Of a stretch of 64,000 bases of DNA, positions 1 to 7,279 are shown piece after piece. The notes under the pieces are model-generated. The model was given only the letters and a program-made list of their open reading frames with translations. It was not told the DNA's origin and did no database searches. The stretch is from Branchiostoma belcheri (lineage: Eukaryota > Chordata > Leptocardii > Amphioxiformes > Branchiostomatidae), in the NCBI RefSeq assembly GCF_001625305.1, contig NW_017804465.1:50280-114279 (forward strand), read 5' to 3'. The translations under genes were made by a program, and so were the position numbers. Each line of letters begins with the position of its first letter. The stretch's first letter is position 1.

Positions 1-52
1 TGTTGGATACTGTCTGGCCAATTTGATACTGTCTGGCCAATTTGATACTGTT
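1..52. repeat. Short tandem repeat, 19-bp unit, cut by the window edge
   Basis: The unit GATACTGTCTGGCCAATTT occurs at 6-24 and 25-43, with a partial third copy starting at 44 and part of another at the edge. Confidence 0.8.
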
Positions 53-171
53 TTGCAGCCACCGAAACATCTGCTTGGAGATTAGTAAAAGCACTCATTC
101 TACCCCATCCTTACACCTTCTTGATGATCCTCCCCCGATCCTCACACATACCCAGTTCAAGTTACCGGCAT

Positions 172-320
172 CCTACCCATCCTCACACAATCTTACCCAT
201 CCTTACACATTCTTACCCATCCTTACACATTCTTACCCATCCTTACACATTCTTACCCATCCGATCCTTACCGTAACTCTTGCCCATGCTACCAATCCTT
301 ACACATTCTTACCCATCCTT
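172..320. repeat. Minisatellite, about 20-bp unit
   Basis: TTACCCATCCTTACACATTC repeats almost perfectly at 192-262, with degenerate units before and after. An open frame reads through it (42-458), but the translation is only the repeat and is not a gene. Confidence 0.85.
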
Positions 321-369
321 TTTCATATTTATTTAGTTTCCTGTACTAAATTAGCTTGTTCTGTTTTAT

Positions 370-920
370 GTACATGTGCAAGGAGCTTTGAAAACCGCCG
401 AGCAGCCGGCGATTTACTGCGCCCGGATGACTTAACGTTACTTAGATTTAAACTCTGACCCGGAACCAAAACGGCTTGAAAAGACGTCTGCTAAAACGCT
501 GAACTTTGAAGCGATATACCTTGCTTCAGACTTTGGTTTGGGTAAAACAAATTCTTCCTCGCTGTTTAGTAAGTCGTTCGGAACACAGGGATTATGATGT
601 AACAGTTTTCAGCGGAATTTCATCTATCGTCACTGTACATATGCCGCTTTACTAACCCTGTCTTACTGCTCATTTCGGTGTAAACAGGGCTTCGCTTTCA
701 AAAAGCCCGAGGCATAGTACACAAATATAGCGTCTCGTTCGCACCAAAAAGGCGGTGCCTAATGAAACATAAGACCCGGCTGTCAAGGCTATACTACCAG
801 AAAGCCTGTCAAGCCGACACATCGGTACAAATTCAGGAAAATATGTGAGAAGAATTCCGGAAATTTTCGTCTGCCAGCAGCCCAGCTTCCTCGTGCCTGG
901 ATTCAATGGCGATGCTGAGA
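370..920. promoter_or_regulatory. CpG-rich non-repetitive region, candidate promoter/5' exon of the TRIM-NHL gene
   Basis: By eye there are about 30 CpG dinucleotides in roughly 550 bases, far denser than neighbouring non-coding DNA. No repeat family was seen in it. It lies 5.7 kb upstream of the first coding exon, whose acceptor requires an upstream non-coding exon. GAGAG/GTGTCT at about 921 is a possible donor. The link to the gene is an inference; it could equally be the promoter of a gene to the left. Confidence 0.35.
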
Positions 921-1841
921 GGTGTCTAGTGAGATTTGGAAGTATGCCTTAATATATTCCCTGTGAAAAAAGAAAAATCTTTGTCTAGTAAAATAGCAAA
1001 TGATACATTTTAATAAATTAAGAGAAAAATATGTTTTTTGTGTACTTGAAGTCGAATATAGCTTATGTTATAGATAATAATGTTCTTATTTATTAGGCAC
1101 TGAATTATTGAAATTATAAACTGCTTTTCCTGTCAATCTGAGGGTGTTGGTTAGTACGAGTTTTTCACGCCAAAATTGTGCAAAGGAAAGCGATTTTATC
1201 TGCACATTCCGGTATGTATGACGTTCTCAAAAACATTGCAGGATTTGTCGATATATCTTGTTCAAACAAGTTTTGCTATGAAACCGTTGCGTGGACTTGT
1301 ACTCCTAACATTTAATACACTAGACGGTTAGTTTTAGGGGCTAGGCTAGGTGTCAACTAGATGCATGGCGTAAGTTTGAGGCCCTCGCAGCTAATTTTGC
1401 CGTAAACCCAGCATTTGATGTTGAGAGGAACCCCAGAGGGCCGTTACATGGAGCACTTTAAACAGAGGCTAACGTTGTGTTTTTACTCCCATATGGTCTG
1501 CCGAATCAAACTTTGAAGTCACGGTATTAGCTCCGCCTAGCGACTAGCAACAGAGTTGCCACTGTGGAGAACTCCAAACGTTCGTTTTCAAGCAGATGTT
1601 GGAAGGCGAAAAATCGTTCCGTTCTTCTGTCTGACAATATTGTCCTATCGATAGACGAGCAAGAAAATGATACCTCGCCTTCCGACATCATCTTGCTCAC
1701 AATAGCAGAACTGTATACCTAAACTAGTTTTACAGTAACATTACAAAAACACATGTACAGCAGACCCAGGCCTATAACAGTTACCTGTACCTGAACAAGT
1801 TAAGCTAATCACCTGTAAGTTCTAAATGTAGCCAACTGTCC
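921..1841. other. Non-coding, no recognised element
   Basis: It is AT-rich to about 1140. The part at 1480-1700 is unique and moderately CpG-rich. No open frame or repeat family was recognised. Confidence 0.6.
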
Positions 1842-1849
1842 TCTTAGAA

Positions 1850-2062
1850 GGGGGCCTGCATGCCCTTTTCTGTAGAGTGTAATCGGCCCTTTTAATTCAG
1901 ATTCTATGTAGAGTGTAGGGGGACCAAGGTAGAGCGTAATTGGCCATTTCTACGTATTGCGTTGTAGCTACCCGGAATTTATCGTAAAATGTAATGGGGA
2001 GGCTTCCTGAATTTTGCGTGAATTTAGCGTAAAGCGTTGTCGGGACCCCCTCATGCAGGCCT
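1850..2062. mobile_element. MITE-like element N, copy 1, with 8-bp target duplication
   Basis: The ends carry GGCCTGCATG in inverted orientation. The element is bounded by identical TCTTAGAA octamers at 1842-1849 and 2063-2070. An 8-bp duplication is typical of hAT-type transposons. The interior repeats short words such as GTAGAGTGTAAT and GTAGAGCGTAATTGGCC. No coding capacity. Confidence 0.7.
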
Positions 2063-2189
2063 TCTTAGAATGTTAATTGTTGACTTTGTATGAGGGTTTA
2101 CATATGTTGAAATATGTAAAGTACTGAAGTACTAGATCATTGTTAGGATTTCTTCACTTTGTGCCCATCAACTCTGAAATTATGCCAAT

Positions 2190-2575
2190 CTTTAATTGTT
2201 TGTTTGTTTTGCATAACCCCCCTGGTAAACCCCCTTAAGCATACCACACCAGTTTTGCACACTGTAAGTACAAGCTGTGTAGGACCAGAAGGTTTGAACC
2301 ACTCACACCGTGAAGGACCCGGCCATGAGGGCCTGCAAGCCCTTTTTCGTAAGGCGTAATCAGGCCGTTTTAGACTTCGTAATTCGTAGGCAGCCTCCGC
2401 AAAAATCAACATAATTCGTAATTGGACATTAGCCGCAAATCGTAAAGTCGTAATCAGCTCTGAGACTTTAACGTAATTCGTAATAGGCGGCGAAAATTTT
2501 GCGTAATTCGTAATCACTACCCCCCCTTGCAGGCCCTCACCCATGTTTTGGGATCTTTAACATGCTCAAGTTGTG
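2190..2575 (-). mobile_element. tRNA-derived SINE 3' part, reverse, interrupted by element N
   Basis: The reverse strand reads GAAGAGCCACAACTTGAGCA, then the insertion, then GTGTGAGTGGTTCAAACC and ends near AAACAAACAAACAA. The same series of words is found in the copies at 23035, 37101, 40360 and 53520. Confidence 0.65.
2324..2540. mobile_element. MITE-like element N, copy 2, nested in a SINE
   Basis: A perfect 14-base inverted terminal repeat TGAGGGCCTGCAAG bounds the element. The interior has the same plan as copy 1 (GCCCTTTTTCGTAAGGCGTAATCAGGCC-like start), with several CGTAATTCGTAAT words. It separates two halves of a reverse-strand SINE (2190-2323 and 2541-2575), so it inserted after the SINE. 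Target duplication is unclear; CCATG flanks both sides. Confidence 0.65.
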
Positions 2576-2776
2576 GCTCTTCTCAAACGTATACGTAGGA
2601 CCTCATTCTATGTATTAATCAAGAAGATGCTGGTAACCGAAGCTAGGTACTTATTTTCTATTGACCATTTTTTCCCTACTTGTTGCACCTCATTTTTTAG
2701 GTTCATTGATGCACCTATTTGGAAAAATGAACATCAAGCCCTGCCTTATCACTATCATTGGAGTTTACACATGTAA

Positions 2777-3153
2777 GGCCACACCAATTTAATTTGTTGG
2801 TTCTCGGATTTTTTCAGAAAAAATATGAAGCGACAGGGCGAAAAAAAATAAAAATAAAAACAGGTCTAGGCATCCCATTATAGGCTTAAATGCTACGGAA
2901 TGAGCCATGAAGTCAACACAAAAGGCTGGGTTAAAATTTAAACATTGAATTTTGAACTTTTAATCAAACCACTGCAATGATAGATGGGAAAACTGTAACA
3001 ACTAGGAAGAAAAGGACTTTCCTCAACTGTTGGGGGCAAAACATGAGCATTTTTCAGTTGATTCAGGACCAGAATCAAATTTTTTTTTTTTTTGCAAATC
3101 AGAAAAAAACAAAGAGGCGAATCCGAGAACCAACAAATTAAATTGGTGTGGCC
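2777..3153. mobile_element. MITE family A, complete copy with TAA target duplications
   Basis: It has a 34-base perfect inverted terminal repeat (2777-2810 and 3120-3153, starting GGCCACACCAATTT). TAA sits directly outside both ends (2774-2776 and 3154-3156). A 3-bp TAA/TTA duplication and GGCC termini fit PIF/Harbinger-type MITEs. The element is 377 bases and non-coding. Confidence 0.8.
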
Positions 3154-3387
3154 TAATAAACATTGCGGCAGCTCTATCGGCAATGTTAAGACATTTAGCG
3201 TATCTTTAGAGATTTAATCGGTGGCTGACTGTGGGCACTGTAAACATACTTGTAACGATCTGCTCCACCCTGTCTGACAGCTGTCCTGGCTGGTGATAGT
3301 AGCCTCCAAATCAGGCTCTGGGCAGGCCTGGATGCCTGACTGTTCTCAGGGCCGCAGTATACAGGCCAGCCCCCAGTTAGATCCTGA

Positions 3388-3717
3388 GTCAAACCAGTGC
3401 TTGAAATACTGTTTTCAGGCATACCTGCACTTGTGTGGGAAACTACCAGTGCAGCTAACTTTGAAACTTACCCGCACCAGACATATTTTACCTGCACCAC
3501 TCAGACTTTAAGAAGTATGGATTATACTAAAAAGTGTTCAAAAGCTATTATCGTTATTTCTTTTATACATCAAAGGTGGTAACACTAACAGTCAATGCAA
3601 TTATGGATATAAACCCAGTACATGGACCAGTGCAGGTTAGGTGCGGGTAGACATCAGAAATACCTGCACAGCTCCAATTTTACCTGCACTGTAAGGTGCA
3701 CCCAGTATTTTGAGCCC
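3388..3717. repeat. Repeat family C, copy 1
   Basis: Degenerate inverted ends: GTGCTTGAAATACTG on the left and CAGTATTTTGAGCCCTGC on the right. The interior has repeated TACCTGCAC words. A related end occurs at 5248. Confidence 0.45.
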
Positions 3718-3849
3718 TGCAACCTGAGGGTGTCTGTGGTCAATTTTCCTTGGGGACATGTTGGCCCTAGAGCTGAGAAGCTAGGCTGTAGTACATGTAT
3801 ACCGGCCCTGGCAACAGTCTAGCACCAAGGCTACCTTTTGATATTTGAT

Positions 3850-4144
3850 GATAACAGGGCGACACGGGATCAAGAGGTCACAGGTTTGATTCCTAGCATT
3901 CCGGGCTAGTTGTTGTGTCCTTGGGAAAGGCACTTAAACAGTCATGCCTTGAAATATCCGAGTTGTCAACCAAGAATTGAGGTGTTAAAAAATTTTCCAG
4001 GAACTCGTTGCCACCATCATCATTCATCACTAAATTAAGCTTTAAAATCTCCTGCAGTTAGATTTGCAAAGATTGGGTGTAAAGTGTCGTCAGTGTAACA
4101 TAGCTAGCTACTGCGGCACCACTTGCCTATTAATAAAGTTGATT
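3850..4144 (+). mobile_element. tRNA-headed SINE, diverged copy
   Basis: A B-box-like GGTTTGATTCC is followed by GTTGTGTCCTTGGGAAAGGC, as in the better copies at 40360 and 43512. Downstream is a body with GGAACTCGTTGCCACCATCA, which also occurs in another form at about 16890. Confidence 0.55.
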
Positions 4145-4727
4145 CCTCATATGTTAAGATAACCTGTGTGCCAACTTTGGAAGTTACCGCCAGCTCCTAT
4201 GGTTGACACTGGCTACCATAATAACTATGAGCGGGCAGTAAGTACATCCAATGGTTGGCACCCAGGCTAGTACTAAAAGGCGCCCAGAGGCTGATTCGGA
4301 GGCTATACATAGCCACTACCCATGCTGCTGTAAACTATCTGACAGGACAGCTATATTTAGCCTTGGCTCACATGCCCCTTCTTCCTGCACAGACATGCAT
4401 AGCCTCATAGGATGAACATTTAGCAGGGAGATTCTGTGAGTGTTTATCCTGTTGTATCATTTGTTCTCACAATGTACATGTATATAGTTAGACCGTATAG
4501 TCACAGACTTTTTGCAGGCCTGCCTTTTGTATTACAGTAGAGATGTTGTGAGTTACATGATTGTGTAGGTAATTGTAAGCGACAGACTTCAGGGAAGCAT
4601 GGCTGTTGTGCAGTCTTTTTTACTGTGATCTTTCACCTTAAGGTTCATTAGATAATCCTATGTCTGACATACATGTTATTTATGATACAAGCCAAATCAA
4701 GGCATACTGTACACCTAGCAACTGGTA
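4145..4727. other. Non-coding, no recognised element
   Basis: AT-rich single-copy-looking DNA with several TACATGTA-like words. No open frame of interest. Confidence 0.6.
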
Positions 4728-4957
4728 GCATGTTGGCAGAATGTACTGCGCCTGTGTAAAACATGTATTTTTCATGGTCGGATGTTTGTTCAACATTGCA
4801 TCAATTATGCCTGTTGCAGACAATGTCTATTCTGACACAACATTTGAAACTATAGACGGGATGACATCCTTAACTTAACCCATATATAATCTTAATAAAT
4901 GATAAATTCTATCCATTACAGGTTTCATGTAGGGGCAGTACGTTCTGTCAACATGCT
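4728..4957 (+). mobile_element. MITE family B, copy 1
   Basis: It has inverted ends of about 30 bases: AGCATGTTGGCAGAATGTAC on the left, and CAGTACGTTCTGTCAACATG on the right. The core TTGCAGACAATGTC..TCTGACACAACATTTGA recurs at seven further sites. About 230 bases long, non-coding. Confidence 0.75.
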
Positions 4958-5247
4958 ACTATACCTCCTTTTAAAATCAAACTATGATACTATTACTTAA
5001 TGTCATAAACCATTATTTCCAGTTACAGTAATGTAGTGTCATACTTCATGTGCAATAGGGTAAAGTAACTTGTTTATACACAACATGCCAATGTTGATAG
5101 TACTGTGATTTCTATTGTCAACTATTATTGGCATTTGTGAAGAAAAAATTTGTTTAATTGTCTTGGTGAAAAATGTATGCCATATGATTACCAACATGGA
5201 CACAAATGGCCCCTTTGGTCATAACAATTTGATAATATGTTCCATAC

Positions 5248-5515
5248 AGGGCTCAAAATACTGGGTGCGTGCACCCAAATTTGGAGCTGTTCACCCAATT
5301 TTTTTCTGTAGGTTTACGTATGTCAAGATATTAAGTGCATAGTAGTATATAGCATATTCTTAACATCTACGTGTCAGAAAAATAATGAAATCCTTCTCAT
5401 ACTACTTTTCTTTAGAAATGAAACAGTTTTTGATGACATTCTGTCTATTTTATTTTATATGGTGGACCCCCAAATCTTTTTGTGCACCCAATTTTTTAGG
5501 TTGGGTGCACCTTCC
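5248..5515. repeat. Repeat family C, copy 2 (partial)
   Basis: It starts GGGCTCAAAATACTGGGTGC, the complement of the right end of the copy at 3388-3717. It has several GTGCACCCAA words. A third, short trace is at about 15583-15680. Confidence 0.4.
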
Positions 5516-5528
5516 ATAAAACTAAACC

Positions 5529-5724
5529 GAAACCCAGATTTTTCATGGATTTTTCGTTGGATGTTGCACATTTCTTTATTATGATTTTGCCTGTTGCAGA
5601 CACAACATTTGAAAACCATACACAGGATGTCAAAGTTTGCAAATGCTACCTTAAAGAAGACATAAGTGCTATGCGCAATACCTTACAGGTTTTGCACAGG
5701 CACAGTATGTTCTGTCAACATGCT
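5529..5724 (+). mobile_element. MITE family B, copy 2, left end missing
   Basis: The copy starts inside the family at AAACCCAGATTTTTCATGG and runs to CAGTATGTTCTGTCAACATG. The terminal inverted partner is absent. Confidence 0.7.
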
Positions 5725-6011
5725 CATAAAATTGTCCATAAGAATAACTTCCCAGTAATACCTGATTATACCACATACCAAACAGTGCTGAGGAAATGAT
5801 AGACATAAATTGAAATAGAAAACTAAATTGTGTTACAGAGGTCAGAGATTCAGGGGACCTTTCAGTTCAAGTGTTAAGTGGGACAAGTCTCTCGTCTCTG
5901 TCCAGCTGCAATAACATTAATGGACATAACCTGAGTGCTTGTTACATACCTGAAGTTAAATTAGCCGTATCATTCCAGTATCAATGACTCAAGGATATAA
6001 CATGTCTCTGG
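5725..6011. other. Non-coding spacer between two MITE copies
   Basis: No open frame, repeat or motif recognised. Confidence 0.5.
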
Positions 6012-6266
6012 AGCACGTAGGCAGAACATACTGTGCCTGCATGAAACCCAGATTTTTCACGGTTTTCAATTTAGCTGTGTGGTCATCGTTGCATCAGAAT
6101 TTTGACTATTGCAGCCGACATCTTTTCTGACACAACGTTTCAAAACTATAGAGAGGATGTCGTTCTTAAATATGCAAGCACGACCTTAAATAAGATGTTC
6201 TGCCAAAGTGCTGTGCACAATACGTTATGGGTTTCCCACAGAAGCGGTGCGTCATGCCGACATGCT
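6012..6266 (+). mobile_element. MITE family B, copy 3, about 330 bases before coding exon 1
   Basis: The ends AGCACGTAGGCAGAACATAC and GCGTCATGCCGACATGCT are diverged inverted repeats. The core TTTTCTGACACAACGTTTCA matches the family. Confidence 0.7.
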
Positions 6267-6375
6267 TTTCTAAGGTATTGTGGGCTCTTGAGCTTTTGGT
6301 TTCTATAAGTAATTGCAGTATAGAATTTTGTTGTTAGTAGCAATATTATACACAACTGTATTTGAATGCTGTAGA

Positions 6376-6500
6376 GTTACAGGAAGTGAGGGAAGAAATG
6401 ATGAAATTGCAGACTGACAGGAAGGTCAAACTGGAGGTCAAAATGGTCTGCCCACAGGACAGGCATCTTTGAGAAATTCACAACAAATAACAAAACAAAT
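6376..6500 (+). repeat. Interspersed repeat P, copy 1, upstream of exon 1
   Basis: The block contains ACAGGAAGTGAGGG, GCAGACTGACAGG and GGAGGTCAAAATGGTCTGCC in order. The same words, slightly diverged, recur in the same orientation inside intron 2. It is either a small mobile element or a local duplication. Confidence 0.7.
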
Positions 6501-6549
6501 TCACAACATGTCTTTAAAAATGTTTCACTTGAATTGTTTTTGAAATGTT

Positions 6550-6595
6550 TTACTTCTTAACTGTGTGTTATCTCTCATACTGTAGCAATTTCAAG
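6550..6595 (+). promoter_or_regulatory. Splice acceptor and 5' UTR end just before the TRIM-NHL start codon
   Basis: A pyrimidine-rich stretch ends in TGTAG at 6581-6585. It is followed by ten bases (6586-6595) and the ATG. This predicts that the gene has at least one upstream non-coding exon. The donor was not identified with confidence. Confidence 0.6.
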
Positions 6596-7279
6596 ATGGC
6601 GTCAGCGACCGAGCGGAGCAGCCCGTCCACCACCAGTGACATGAGCCTGACGTGTCCGCTGTGTGAGCAGCACTACAAGAAACCCAAAGTCCTGTCCTGT
6701 CTGCACTCCTTCTGCCAAGCCTGCCTGGACAAGCAGCTCCAGAAGGAGCCCGGGACGATCCTCACGTGTGACGTCTGCGAACAGGAGACATCCCTCCCCT
6801 CACAAGGACTCTCGGGCCTCCCCGATGACTTCGTGGCCAGGAATACACTAGAAAATATCCTCCTGAGCTCTGCTAACATTGTCTGCACCACTTGTACAAG
6901 TAAATCCGCCGCGGTGTCCCGGTGCATGGAGTGCGCCAGCTACATCTGCCCCAACTGCGTGTCAGCACACAACTGGATGCTGTGCTTCCAGAACCACCAC
7001 GTGGTCCCCCTGGAGGAGCTGCAGGGTACTGCAGGCCGTAGTGCCCTGCAGAGGCCGGTGTTCTGCAGCACCCACCAGGGGGAGCCGCTCAAGTTCTACT
7101 GTAACTCCTGCCAGGTGCCCATCTGTAAGGAGTGTACCGTGTTAGACCACGCCATCACCTCCCACAACTACGTCTACCTCACCGACCAGACCGTTGCCCT
7201 CGGCAATGGGTTACAGGCCCTGGTCGAACAGAGCATGGATAAGGCAGAGAGTCTGAAGAAAAAACAGGCGTCCTTACAG
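6596..7279 (+). CDS. Coding exon 1 of the TRIM-NHL gene: RING, two B-boxes, start of coiled coil
   Basis: This exon encodes residues 1-228 and ends in phase 0 at CAG followed by GTATAC. The start is the ATG at 6596, in a good Kozak context (A at -3, G at +4). The open frame continues upstream to an ATG at 6545, but a pyrimidine-rich tract ending in AG at 6584-6585 marks a splice acceptor, so those 17 extra codons are most likely intronic. The exon is much richer in G+C and CpG than the surrounding DNA, as expected for coding sequence here. The RING and B-box2 retain every zinc ligand, so ligase activity is plausible. Confidence 0.93.

Noticed and set aside
42-458. 138-codon open frame on the + strand
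   Set aside because: Most of it is the translated 20-bp minisatellite; no domain and no splice or promoter context.
6545-6595. Upstream in-frame ATG that would add 17 residues to the TRIM-NHL protein
   Set aside because: It lies before a strong splice acceptor (AG at 6584-6585) and encodes a hydrophobic run from the pyrimidine tract; RING proteins of this family start shortly before the RING.
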